NCBI RefSeq assembly: GCF_002871005.1
Contig: NZ_PHSN01000013.1
Coordinates: 62,001 to 126,000, forward strand
DNA from: Acidimangrovimonas sediminis
GTDB taxonomy: Bacteria; Pseudomonadota; Alphaproteobacteria; Rhodobacterales; Rhodobacteraceae
DNA: 64,000 nt
Reading direction: 5' to 3'
The notes beneath the pieces are model-generated. The model was not told the DNA's origin and searched no databases. It saw only the letters and a program-made list of their open reading frames with translations. Of the stretch, positions 18,021-26,926 are shown in pieces. Made by a program: the position numbers and the translations under genes. The first letter of the stretch is position 1. Each line of letters begins with the position of its first letter.

Positions 18021-19385
18021 TCAGCCCTCCAAGAGCGCCCGGATCTCGGCCACTTTGGCGGTCACCAGCGCCCGGTCGCCGCGCGACTCGACGTTGAGGC
18101 GCACCACCGGCTCGGTGTTCGACGACCGCAGGTTGAACCGCCAGTCGGCAAAGCTGAGGCCCACCCCGTCCATGTCGTCGCGCGCCACGGCGTCGCCCTC
18201 GTAGGCCGCCACCACCCGCGCGATCGCGGCCTTGGGGTCCTCGAGGCGAAAATTGATCTCACCCGAGGACGGATAGGCCGCCATCCGCTCCTCGACCAGC
18301 GCGGCGAGCGGCTGGCCGCGGCGCCCCATAAGTTCGGCCACCAGCAGCCAGGGGATCATGCCGCTATCGCAATAGACGAAGTCGCGGAAGTAATGGTGCG
18401 CCGACATCTCGCCGCCGTAGATCGCGCCCTCGTCGCGCATCGCCTGCTTGATGAAGGCATGCCCGGTGCGCGACTGCACCGCGCGCCCGCCGGCATCGGC
18501 CACCATGGCCTGAGTGTTCCAGATGATGCGCGGATCGTGGATCACGGTTTCGCCCGGGCTCTTCTCCAGGAAGGCCGCGGCCAGAAGGCCCACGATGTAT
18601 TCCCCGTCGATGAACCGCCCCGAGGCGTCGAAGAAGAAGCAGCGGTCGAAATCGCCGTCCCACGCCACGCCCATGTCGGCCCCCGCCGCGCGCACGGCTT
18701 CGGCCGTCACCGGCTGGTTCTCGGGCAAAAGCGGGTTCGGGATGCCGTTCGGGAACGACCCGTCGGGCTCATGGTGCAGGCGGACGAATTCCAGCGGCGC
18801 GCCCTTGGCGGCCAGCGCCTCGGCGATCGCGTCGAAGGTGGGGCCGGCGGCGCCGTTGCCCGCGTTCACCACGATCTTCAGCGGACGCAGCGCCGAGATG
18901 TCGACGAAGCTCAGGCAGCGTTCGACATAGGCCGCGCGCGCGCCCTCGGCGGGGCGGCGGGTGCCCTGCTTCGCCGGCCCGAAATCGGCGGCCTCGGCGG
19001 CTGTCTTGATCGCGGCCAGCCCGCTTTCCGCCCCCAGCGGGGCCGAGCCTTCGCGCACCATCTTCATCCCGTTGTAATCCATCGGGTTGTGCGAGGCGGT
19101 CACCTCGATCCCGCCATCCGCCCCGAAATGGGTGGTCGCGAAATACATCTCCTCGGTGCCGCAGAGGCCGAGATCGAGCACCTCGGTCCCGGCGGCCAGC
19201 AAGCCCTTCACCGCGGCTTCGGTCAGCGCCTCGGACGAGGCCCGGCAATCGCGCCCGATCACCACGCGCCGCGCCCCCAGAACCTCGGCGAACGCCCTGC
19301 CGATGCGTTCGGCGATCGCCTCATCGAGGTCGACGCCGAGGCGCCCGCGGATGTCGTAAGCCTTGAAACAGGTGAGGTCTGTCAT
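18021..19385 (-). CDS. Phosphomannomutase / phosphoglucomutase
   Basis: This is a 454-residue alpha-D-phosphohexomutase. Domain 1 has the phosphoserine loop [13 protein letters not shown] with KAYDIRG at the start. Domain 2 has the metal-binding loop [11 protein letters not shown]. Domain 3 has [13 protein letters not shown]. Domain 4 has the phosphate loop [15 protein letters not shown]. It interconverts hexose-6- and hexose-1-phosphates, supplying sugar nucleotides for polysaccharide or LPS. The ATG at 19385 begins the conserved protein; 52 upstream codons in the same frame show no homology. It may be the ManB/AlgC activity serving the 4-13 kb cluster. Confidence 0.92.
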   Translation of the reverse strand: MTDLTCFKAYDIRGRLGVDLDEAIAERIGRAFAEVLGARRVVIGRDCRASSEALTEAAVKGLLAAGTEVLDLGLCGTEEMYFATTHFGADGGIEVTASHNPMDYNGMKMVREGSAPLGAESGLAAIKTAAEAADFGPAKQGTRRPAEGARAAYVERCLSFVDISALRPLKIVVNAGNGAAGPTFDAIAEALAAKGAPLEFVRLHHEPDGSFPNGIPNPLLPENQPVTAEAVRAAGADMGVAWDGDFDRCFFFDASGRFIDGEYIVGLLAAAFLEKSPGETVIHDPRIIWNTQAMVADAGGRAVQSRTGHAFIKQAMRDEGAIYGGEMSAHHYFRDFVYCDSGMIPWLLVAELMGRRGQPLAALVEERMAAYPSSGEINFRLEDPKAAIARVVAAYEGDAVARDDMDGVGLSFADWRFNLRSSNTEPVVRLNVESRGDRALVTAKVAEIRALLEG

Positions 19386-19645
19386 CGTCCATGATCCCTT
19401 GCCGGAGGTCTGCCCCGGTTTTCGCACGACGCGCAGGGAGGTGCCAGCCTCTTGTCCCGCAATGGGCAGAGCCGGGCTGTCCCGCCGGTCAACCTCGCCA
19501 GCCTCCCCCCACCTGCCTCCCCCGGGCATGCCCCCCGACACGCCCTCATCCGACCCGGGGCCGCGCCCGACACCGCCACCGGCGCCCGCTGCCCCTTGCA
19601 GCCCGGGCGCGTGGCGCCCATCATGCCGCCGAAAGGACCCCCCGG

Positions 19646-20584
19646 ATGCCCGACTACACCCGCCTCATCGACGAAGAGACCCGCGCCTTCATCCACGACA
19701 CCGAGGCGTGGTATCCACCCGACGCCATCGACCTGACGATCGCCGAGCAGCGCGAGATCTATGACCGGATGTGCCGCAACTTCCACCGCGGCTACCCCGA
19801 AGGGGTCCGGACCGAGGACCGTGCCCTGGGCGGCGTCCCCTGCCGGATCTACGAGGTGGCGGCGCCGATCGCGACGGTCGTCTACTTCCATGGCGGGGGT
19901 TTCGTCGTCGGCGGGCTGGAAAGCCATGACGACGTCTGCGCCGAGATCGCCGTGACGGTCCGGGCGCGCGTCGTATCCGTCGATTACCGGCTGGCCCCCG
20001 AACACCGCCACCCCGCCGCCTATGACGATGCCTGCGCTGCCACCCGCGCCGCGGCCGGGGCCTTCACAGGCCCCCTCCTCCTTGCCGGCGACAGCGCGGG
20101 CGGCAACCTCGCCGCCGCGGTCGCCGCGACCTTTTCCGGGGACCCGGGCGCGCCGCCGATCGCGGGGCAGGTGCTGATCTATCCGGGCCTTGGTGGCGAC
20201 ACCGGGAAGGGCAGCTATATCAAGCATGCCGATGCGCCGATGCTGACCCGCGACGACGTGATCTTCTACCAGGACATTCGCCGGCCCGAGGGTGCCGCCG
20301 ACGGCGGGGCGGAAGCCGACCCGACCGCGGCCCCCCTTGGCGCCGCGAGCTTCGCGGGCCTCCCGCCCACCGTCACCTTTGCGGCGGAATGCGACCCGCT
20401 GGCCGACGACGCCCGCAGCTATGCCGCCCGGATCGCCGCAGACGGCGGACAGGCCACCTGCATCGACGAACCCGGCCTCGTCCACGGATACCTTCGCGCG
20501 CGCACCACCGTGCCGCGCGCACGGGCAAGCTTTGCCCGGATCACTGCGGCCCTTGCCGCTCTCGCCAAAGGAGAAATGCCATGA
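19646..20584 (+). CDS. Alpha/beta hydrolase, hormone-sensitive-lipase (HSL) family
   Basis: This is a 312-residue cytosolic esterase. The oxyanion motif HGGGFVVGG, the nucleophile elbow GDSAGG, the acid in ECDPLADD and the His in LVHGYL give a complete catalytic triad. HSL-type enzymes hydrolyse short acyl esters, carbamates or related compounds. GAAAGGA eight bases upstream supports the ATG at 19646. The stop overlaps the next gene's start (ATGA), tying it to the class II aldolase. The 260-bp divergent gap to pgm (19386-19645) shows no other feature. Confidence 0.85.
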   Translation: MPDYTRLIDEETRAFIHDTEAWYPPDAIDLTIAEQREIYDRMCRNFHRGYPEGVRTEDRALGGVPCRIYEVAAPIATVVYFHGGGFVVGGLESHDDVCAEIAVTVRARVVSVDYRLAPEHRHPAAYDDACAATRAAAGAFTGPLLLAGDSAGGNLAAAVAATFSGDPGAPPIAGQVLIYPGLGGDTGKGSYIKHADAPMLTRDDVIFYQDIRRPEGAADGGAEADPTAAPLGAASFAGLPPTVTFAAECDPLADDARSYAARIAADGGQATCIDEPGLVHGYLRARTTVPRARASFARITAALAALAKGEMP

Positions 20585-21348
20585 ACGCGCCTTCCCGGCC
20601 GCCCGAGACCCCCAACATCAGCCATTGGGAGGAGCGCTGCGACCTGGCCGCCGCCTTCCGCTGGACCGCCCGGATGAACATGCACGAGGCGGTGGCGAAC
20701 CACTTCAGCCTTGCCGTCAATGACAGCGGCACGAAGTTCCTGATGAACCCCAACCTGCGGCACTTCTCGCTGATCCGCGCCTCGGACCTGCTGGAGATCG
20801 ACGCCGAGGATCCCGAGACCCTGTCGCGCCCGGACGCGCCCGATCCGACCGCCTGGGGCCTGCACGGCGGCGTCCACCGCGCCTGCCCGCACGCGCGTTG
20901 CGTCATGCATGTGCATTCGATCCATGCGACCGTGCTGGCCAGCCTCGCCGACAGCCGGCTGCCCCCGATCGACCAGAACAGCGCGACCTTCTTCAACCGC
21001 ACCGTGGTCGACGACGGCTACGGCGGGCTGGCCTTCGAGGACGAGGGCGCGCGCTGCGCCCGCCTGCTGACTGACCCGAAGGTGCAGGTGATGATCATGG
21101 GCAATCACGGCGTGCTGGTGATCGGCCAGACCGTGGCGGAAACCTTCAACCGGCTCTATTATTTCGAGCGCGCGGCCGAGACCTACATCCGCGCCTTGCA
21201 GACCGGTCAGCCGCTTCGGGTGCTTTCGGACGAGATCGCCGAAAAGACCGCGCGCGAGATGGAGGAATACCCGGTCGACAGCGCCGGCGCCTACCTGCGC
21301 GACCTGCGCCAGATCCTCGACACCGAGGGCAGCAACTACGCGAGCTGA
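20581..21348 (+). CDS. Class II aldolase/adducin family protein
   Basis: This is 255 residues. The zinc-binding pattern is visible as VMHVHSIHAT (His-x-His) and GNHGVLVIG (third His), and the N-terminal helix bundle contains NHFSLAVNDSG. The family contains fuculose-phosphate aldolases, ribulose-phosphate epimerases and decarboxylases, so the reaction is uncertain. It is translationally coupled to the HSL-type hydrolase, which suggests that an ester is cleaved and the product then split or decarboxylated. A structured repeat follows the stop. Confidence 0.85.
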   Translation: MNAPSRPPETPNISHWEERCDLAAAFRWTARMNMHEAVANHFSLAVNDSGTKFLMNPNLRHFSLIRASDLLEIDAEDPETLSRPDAPDPTAWGLHGGVHRACPHARCVMHVHSIHATVLASLADSRLPPIDQNSATFFNRTVVDDGYGGLAFEDEGARCARLLTDPKVQVMIMGNHGVLVIGQTVAETFNRLYYFERAAETYIRALQTGQPLRVLSDEIAEKTAREMEEYPVDSAGAYLRDLRQILDTEGSNYAS

Positions 21349-21369
21349 CCGCATTTCCCGGCGATAAGG

Positions 21370-21615
21370 GAAGCGCCCCACCCTCGGCTGGGCGCGTTTC
21401 CGGCCCGGTGCGCGGTCGCTTGCGACCGCAGGGCCAGCGCCGGCCCGTTACGCCGCAGGCGTGCCTCTGGCACGACCCGGCTGGCGCTTTGTCACTCGCG
21501 CGCGCCACTCATTCAACGGAAGTTCGGGGCGGGCATACGGAAGTTCGGGGCGGGCATAAAGCGCCCGCTTCACAGGTCGGACAGCGCCATCCCACGGGCC
21601 GGCGCTGTCCCTGCC
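21370..21615 (+). repeat. Structured ~200-bp intergenic repeat, copy G2, with internal 21-bp duplication
   Basis: This fills most of the 279-bp convergent gap between the aldolase and the ABC ATPase. It aligns with G1 (17814-18010). The central hairpin is GCGGTCGC-TT-GCGACCGC (21412-21429). Units at 21516-21536 and 21537-21557 are a perfect 21-bp tandem duplication (ACGGAAGTTCGGGGCGGGCA plus T) that G1 lacks. Confidence 0.78.
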
Positions 21616-21627
21616 CGGGTTCGCCCT

Positions 21628-23265
21628 TCAGTTGCCGGCGCTTTCCATCCGGCGATGCTCGATCACCTCTTCCAGCCAGCCCAGCTTCATCTCTGGCACC
21701 GACGACAGCAAGAGGTCGGTGTAATCGTCGAAGGGGGGCGAGAGCACCTCGGATTTCGATCCGTAGCGCACCACCTTGCCCTGATACATCACGGCGATCG
21801 AATCCGCGATGGCGCGCACCGTGGCAAGGTCGTGGGTGATGAACAGATACGCCACGTGCTCGATCTTCTGGAGATTGAGCAGGAGCTTCAGGATCCCGTC
21901 CGCCACCAGCGGGTCGAGGGCCGATGTCACCTCGTCACAGATGATCATCTTGGGCTTGGCCGCCAGCGCCCGCGCGATGCAGACCCGCTGTTTCTGACCG
22001 CCCGAAAGCTCGGCCGGGTAGCGGTCGATGAAGCCCTGCCCCATCTCGATCTCGTCCAGAAGCTCCTGGATCCGCTTGCGCTTCGCCTCGCCCTTCAGGC
22101 CGAAGTAGAACTCCAGCGGCCGGCCGATGATCGTGCCCACCGTGTGGCGCGGGTTCATCGCCACGTCGGCCATCTGGTAGATCATCTGCAATTCGCGCAG
22201 ATCGTCGCGCTTGCGCGAGGCCATGTCGGGCGACAGTTCCCGCCCGGCAAAGGTGATCGTGCCCTCCTTGGGCGGCAGAAGCCCGGTGATCACCCGCGCC
22301 AGCGTCGACTTGCCCGACCCGGATTCCCCCACCACCGCCAGCGTCTGGCCCGGCGAGAGATCGACCGAGATGTTCTTGAGCACGTCGAAATTGGTGCCCC
22401 TGTAGCGCGCAGTGACATTGTCGACGCGCAGCACCGGTTCGGCCGCGGGCTTCTTCTCCTCGTGCTCGATCTCGCGGACCGACACCAGAGCCCGGGTATA
22501 CTCCTCGCGCGGGGCCTCGATGATCTGGCGCACGTCGCCGTATTCCACCGTCTTGCCGCCGCGCAGCACCATGATGTCGTCCGACACCTGCGCCACCACC
22601 GCCAGGTCGTGGGTGATGTAGAGCGCGGCCACGCCGGTATCGGCGATCGCCTCCTTGATCGCGGCCAGCACGTCTATCTGCGTGGTCACATCGAGCGCGG
22701 TCGTGGGTTCGTCGAAGATCACCAGATCCGGCTTGGGGCAAAGCGCCATCGCCGTCATCGCCCGCTGCAACTGCCCGCCCGACACCTGGTGCGGAAAGCG
22801 CCGCCCGAAGGTTTCGGGGTTGGGCAGGCCCAGCTTGCCGAACAGCATCACGGCGCGCTGCTCGGCCTCGGATTTCGACATCTCGCCGCGCTGAAGGGTG
22901 GTCTCGATGACCTGGTCCATCAGCTTCTTGGCCGGGTTGAAGGCCGCCGCCGCCGATTGCGCGACATAGGTGACCTCACCGCCCCGGACACGGCGCAGCG
23001 CGCCCGGCTTCAACTGGCGGATGTCGCGTCCGTTGAGGACGATCTCGCCCCCGGTGATGCGCACACCGCCGCGGCCGTAACACATCGCGGACAGGCCGAT
23101 GGTGGATTTGCCAGCGCCGGATTCGCCGATCAGCCCCAGCACCTTGCCCTTTTCCAGCTGGAACGAGACGTCGTCGACGATGGTGATGTCGCGCGGCTTC
23201 TCGCCCGGCGGATAGGCGGTGGCCTCGATCTTCAGGTTGCGGACTTCGAGCAGTTTGTCAGCCAC
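21628..23265 (-). CDS. Peptide-type ABC transporter, fused double ATPase (DppD-DppF like)
   Basis: This is 545 residues with two complete ABC ATPase domains. The first has GESGAGKST, QVSGGQLQRAM and VIFDEPTTALD. The second, from about residue 285, has GESGSGKST, ELSGGQKQRVC and IICDEVTSALD. The second Walker B has Val where Pro is usual (DEVTSALD), an accepted variant. The start codon is GTG at 23265, overlapping the DppC stop by 8 bp. The protein powers uptake by the two permeases upstream. Confidence 0.93.
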   Translation of the reverse strand: MADKLLEVRNLKIEATAYPPGEKPRDITIVDDVSFQLEKGKVLGLIGESGAGKSTIGLSAMCYGRGGVRITGGEIVLNGRDIRQLKPGALRRVRGGEVTYVAQSAAAAFNPAKKLMDQVIETTLQRGEMSKSEAEQRAVMLFGKLGLPNPETFGRRFPHQVSGGQLQRAMTAMALCPKPDLVIFDEPTTALDVTTQIDVLAAIKEAIADTGVAALYITHDLAVVAQVSDDIMVLRGGKTVEYGDVRQIIEAPREEYTRALVSVREIEHEEKKPAAEPVLRVDNVTARYRGTNFDVLKNISVDLSPGQTLAVVGESGSGKSTLARVITGLLPPKEGTITFAGRELSPDMASRKRDDLRELQMIYQMADVAMNPRHTVGTIIGRPLEFYFGLKGEAKRKRIQELLDEIEMGQGFIDRYPAELSGGQKQRVCIARALAAKPKMIICDEVTSALDPLVADGILKLLLNLQKIEHVAYLFITHDLATVRAIADSIAVMYQGKVVRYGSKSEVLSPPFDDYTDLLLSSVPEMKLGWLEEVIEHRRMESAGN

Positions 23266-24076
23266 CGCGTCCCCCTTTCAGGCTTGTCGTGCGGTTCAGG
23301 ATCCAGTCCGCCACGAGGTTGACCGAGATCGCCAGCGAGGCAATCGCGATGGCCGGGTAAAGCGCCGCGGCGATGCCATAGACGAGGCCCTCCTTGTTCT
23401 CCTTCACGATGCCGCCCCAGTCCGCCATCGGCGGCTGAACGCCAAGGCCCAGGAACGACAGCGTCGACAGCAGGAGCACCTGGAAGATGAAGCGAAGCCC
23501 CATCTCGGCGACCAGCGGCGAGAGGGCGTTGGGCAGAACCTCGCGGAAGATCACCCAGGTCCGGCCCTCGCCGCGCAGCTGCGCCGCCTCGACGAAGTCC
23601 ATCACCACGATGTCCGAGGCGACGGAGCGCGACACCCGGTAGGGCCGCGTCGCGTCCAGAAGGCCCATGACGAGGATCAGCACCCACAGGTTGACCGGGA
23701 CGACCGACAGCACCACGAGGGCGAAGATCAGCGTCGGGATCGACATGATCAGATCGACGAAGCGCGACAGCACCTGGTCGACCCATCCGCCGATCGTCGC
23801 CGCCGTCATCCCCAGCGAGGCGCCGAGGCCGAAGCTGAGGATCGTCGCCGCGGTGGCGATGAAGATGGTGGTGCGCCCGCCCCAGATCATCCGGCTGAGC
23901 AGGTCGCGCCCGATGGAATCGGTGCCCAGCCAATGGGCCGCCGACGGCGCGGCCCAGCTGTCGCCGACCACTTCGGCCATGCCGTAGGGGGCGATCCAGG
24001 GGGCAAGGATGGCGGCCAGGAAATAGGCGCCGGTGATCACGAAGCCGATGATGGCTGCAATGGGAAGTCTGGTCAT
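23258..24076 (-). CDS. ABC transporter permease, DppC/OppC type
   Basis: This is a 272-residue inner-membrane permease with about six helices. It has the cytoplasmic EAA loop (EAAQLRGEGRTWVIFREVLPNALSPLVAE), which docks on the ATPase, and the GTDSIGRDLLSRMIWGGRTT segment typical of DppC. The ATG overlaps the DppB stop (ATGA). It forms the transmembrane channel together with the upstream permease. Confidence 0.94.
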   Translation of the reverse strand: MTRLPIAAIIGFVITGAYFLAAILAPWIAPYGMAEVVGDSWAAPSAAHWLGTDSIGRDLLSRMIWGGRTTIFIATAATILSFGLGASLGMTAATIGGWVDQVLSRFVDLIMSIPTLIFALVVLSVVPVNLWVLILVMGLLDATRPYRVSRSVASDIVVMDFVEAAQLRGEGRTWVIFREVLPNALSPLVAEMGLRFIFQVLLLSTLSFLGLGVQPPMADWGGIVKENKEGLVYGIAAALYPAIAIASLAISVNLVADWILNRTTSLKGGRGG

Positions 24077-25029
24077 TTCGGATGCCTCAGCCGCGGGTTG
24101 GCGAGGATCGAGATCACGTCCGCCAGCATGTTGAGCCCGATGTACACCGCGGCGAAGATCAGGCCGCAGGCCTGCACCACCGGGACGTCACGCTTGGATA
24201 CGTGGTCGACGAGGTACTGCCCCATGCCGGGGTAGACAAAGACCACCTCGGTCACGACGATGCCGACGACGAGATAGGCGAGGTTGATCATCACCACGTT
24301 GATGACGGGCGAGATCGCGTTCGGAAAGGCGTGCCGCGCGATGATCAGGAAGGGGCGCAGGCCCTTCAGCTCGGCTGTCTCGATATAGGCCGATTGCATC
24401 AGGTTCAGCACCGCCGCGCGGGTCATCCGCATCATCTGGCCCTGCACGACCAGCACCAGCACGATGACCGGCAGGGTGATCGCGTGCAGCTTGGCCCAGA
24501 AGCTCATCCCCGGGTAGATGGTGGAGACGGAGGGCGCGATGTGGAACTGCACCGCAAGGAAATACATCAGGATGTAGCCCAGCAGGAATTCCGGCACCGA
24601 GACCGAGGCCAGCGTGACCGCCGAGATCACCTTGTCGGGCCAGCGGTCGCGGTAGCGCACCGCGATCAGGCCCAGCGTGATCGCCAGCGGCACCGCGATG
24701 ATCGCCGAGACGGCAGCAAGGAACAGCGTGTTCGACAGCCGCTGTCCGATGGCTGCCGCGATGTCCTGGCCGTTGGTCAGGGATTTGCCCAGATCGCCGT
24801 GCAGAACGCCGGCGAGCCATTCGAAATACCGGATATAGGCGGGCTGATCCAATCCCAGCTCGGCCCGAAGGTTGGCCAGAGCCTGGGGCGTGGCCGACTG
24901 GCCCAGCACCGCCTGCGCGACGTCGCCGGGCAGGATGTTGGTGCCGACGAAGATCAGGATCGACGCCGCGAACAACAGGAGGATGCCCAGCGCGACGCGC
25001 TGGACAACCAGTTTCAGCAAGGTGTTCAT
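24073..25029 (-). CDS. ABC transporter permease, DppB/OppB type
   Basis: This is a 318-residue permease. It starts MNTLLKLVVQRVALGILLLF and has the family sequence FVGTNILPGDVAQAVLGQSATPQALANLRAELGLDQP and the EAA-type loop ETAELKGLRPFLIIARHAFPNA. It begins four bases after the binding-protein stop. The frame is open 11 codons further upstream into the preceding gene, but the ATG at 25029 is the normal family start. Confidence 0.94.
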   Translation of the reverse strand: MNTLLKLVVQRVALGILLLFAASILIFVGTNILPGDVAQAVLGQSATPQALANLRAELGLDQPAYIRYFEWLAGVLHGDLGKSLTNGQDIAAAIGQRLSNTLFLAAVSAIIAVPLAITLGLIAVRYRDRWPDKVISAVTLASVSVPEFLLGYILMYFLAVQFHIAPSVSTIYPGMSFWAKLHAITLPVIVLVLVVQGQMMRMTRAAVLNLMQSAYIETAELKGLRPFLIIARHAFPNAISPVINVVMINLAYLVVGIVVTEVVFVYPGMGQYLVDHVSKRDVPVVQACGLIFAAVYIGLNMLADVISILANPRLRHPK

Positions 25030-25033
25030 CCGG

Positions 25034-26623
25034 TCACGCCTGCCAGCAGAGCACGCCGGCAAGGCCGTTCATCAGGTCCTGGTTCGGGTATTCGAACCAC
25101 CCCGCGACCTTGGACTTGTCGTGAGCGTTGACGAACTGGTTGAACATCGGGTTGATGAGGCCGCCCTGGTCGCGCATCATCATCCCCGCCTCGTGGTACA
25201 GCTGTTCACGCTTGGACTTGTCCAGCTCGCCCCGCGCCTCGACGATGATCTTGTCGAACTTCGGATCCTTGAACCGCGTGTCGTTCCAGTCCGCCGACGA
25301 GATGTAGGCGGTGGAATACATCTGGTCCTGGGTCGGGCGCCCGCCCCAGTACGAGGCCGAGAACGGCTTCTTGTTCCAGACGTCCGTCCAGTAGCCGTCG
25401 TTCGGCTGGCGCTTCACGTCGATGGTGATGCCGGCCTTGGCCGCGCTCTGCTGGAACAGCTGCGCCGCATCCACCGCCCCGGCGAAGGCGCCGTCGGCCG
25501 TCAGCAGGGTGATCGGCCCGTCGTGGCCCGACTTCTTGAAGTGGTGCTTGGCCTTGTCCGGATCGTAGCTGCGCTGCGGGATGTCGGTCGGGAACAGCGG
25601 ATAGGCCTTGTTCACCGGCATGTCGTTGCCGACCGAGCCATAGCCTGCAAGGATCTTCTTCACCAGCTCCTCGCGGTCGATGGCAAGCTTGAGCGCCATC
25701 CGCAGGTCGTTGTTCTCGAACGGCTTGGTGTCGCAGAACATGTTGAAGCAGTAGAAGCCCCGGCCCGAGGCCGCCGTCACGTCGACGTTCTTGGCCACGC
25801 GCTTGAGCAGGTTCGCGGTCTTCGGGTCGACCGAGTTGACCATCTGCACCTGGCCCGACTGCAGCGCCGCGTTGCGTGCGGTCGCGTCGTTGATCACCAG
25901 CATGACGATGTTGTCGTAGTGCCCGACCTTCTCGTTCCAGTAATCCTTGTTCTTCGAGAAGGTGATGCGCACGCCCGGCTCGAAGTTGTCGATCTTGTAG
26001 GGGCCGGTGAAGATGCCCGCATCCGGCTTGTCCATGCCGCCGTTCGGCTGGATGATCAGGTGGTAATCCGCCATCAGGAACGGCAGGTCGGCGTTGGGCG
26101 AATGCAGCGTCACGACGAAGTTGTCGCCGTCGACCTTCATCGACTCGATGCCCTTCATGATACCCAGCGCGCCCGACTTCGAATCCTTGTCGGAATGGCG
26201 CAGCATCGTCTTGTGCACGTCGTCCGGCGTCAGATCCTTGCCGTTGTGGAACTTGACGCCCTTGCGGATCTTGAAGGTCCAGGTCTTGGCCTCCTTGTCC
26301 GAACTGACCTCTTCGGCGAGGTTCATGACGATCTCGTTCTTCGGCCCGACGTCGGTCAGGCGGTCGCCCGCGGTCATCAGGTAGACGAAGGGCACCTGGC
26401 TGGCCGCCAGCGCCGGGTCGAGCGTGTCGGTGGAGTTGCCGCCACCGAGGCCCATGGTCAGCGAGCCGCCCTTCTTGGGCTCTGCCGCGCGGGCGGCATC
26501 GGAAAGCATGGTGCCGGCGGCGATCGTGGTCACGCCCAGCGCGGCGGCACGGCCGAGAAAGGCCCGGCGGCTGAGACCGCCCGTGGCGGCGCGCGCGGCG
26601 AGGTAACGCAGTTCGTCGTTCAT
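25034..26623 (-). CDS. Peptide-type ABC transporter substrate-binding protein (Tat-exported)
   Basis: This is 529 residues of SBP family 5 (DppA/OppA type). The N-terminus carries a twin-arginine signal, LSRRAFLGRAAALGV, followed by a hydrophobic stretch and an ARA-AEP cleavage region. The mature protein has the family pattern GGSLTMG...LDPA and FTFKIRKGVKFHNGKDLTPDDV. It would deliver oligopeptides or related solutes in the periplasm to the DppBC-like permeases. AGGGAG lies about 11 bases before the ATG. Export by Tat, folded, is notable but common in this bacterial group. Confidence 0.93.
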   Translation of the reverse strand: MNDELRYLAARAATGGLSRRAFLGRAAALGVTTIAAGTMLSDAARAAEPKKGGSLTMGLGGGNSTDTLDPALAASQVPFVYLMTAGDRLTDVGPKNEIVMNLAEEVSSDKEAKTWTFKIRKGVKFHNGKDLTPDDVHKTMLRHSDKDSKSGALGIMKGIESMKVDGDNFVVTLHSPNADLPFLMADYHLIIQPNGGMDKPDAGIFTGPYKIDNFEPGVRITFSKNKDYWNEKVGHYDNIVMLVINDATARNAALQSGQVQMVNSVDPKTANLLKRVAKNVDVTAASGRGFYCFNMFCDTKPFENNDLRMALKLAIDREELVKKILAGYGSVGNDMPVNKAYPLFPTDIPQRSYDPDKAKHHFKKSGHDGPITLLTADGAFAGAVDAAQLFQQSAAKAGITIDVKRQPNDGYWTDVWNKKPFSASYWGGRPTQDQMYSTAYISSADWNDTRFKDPKFDKIIVEARGELDKSKREQLYHEAGMMMRDQGGLINPMFNQFVNAHDKSKVAGWFEYPNQDLMNGLAGVLCWQA

Positions 26624-26926
26624 CTGGAAATGGCTCCCTGTTGGTCCGTCAGTTTTTGTTGATTGCCGAATCAATAACCCGCAAACGGGCCTCGCGGCAA
26701 CGGTTTCGTCGGTTTCCTTCCCGTTTTCGGACGCGATTGCCGCGCCGTTGGGCACAGTTTCACGCGATCCGGCGATCAACAACTCCGGGCCGCAGTATCG
26801 GTGCCGCGCCCCGCTATGTCCACAGCTGTACAGGAAAATCCCGCCGGGCGCGCTCCGGTCGCGCCCCCGAAGGGCACCCCCACCCCGGGCGCGCCCCTCG
26901 CCCAGGCGCGCCCGGATACGGCCCGT
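26624..26926 (-). promoter_or_regulatory. 303-bp control region upstream of the peptide ABC operon, with inverted repeat
   Basis: No gene is visible between the CocE-type hydrolase stop and the binding-protein start. An AT-rich inverted repeat TTGATT-GCCG-AATCAA lies at 26659-26674, 36 bp before the ATG, in otherwise GC-rich DNA. Its position suits an operator or part of the promoter. I see no convincing -35/-10 pair. Confidence 0.45.
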
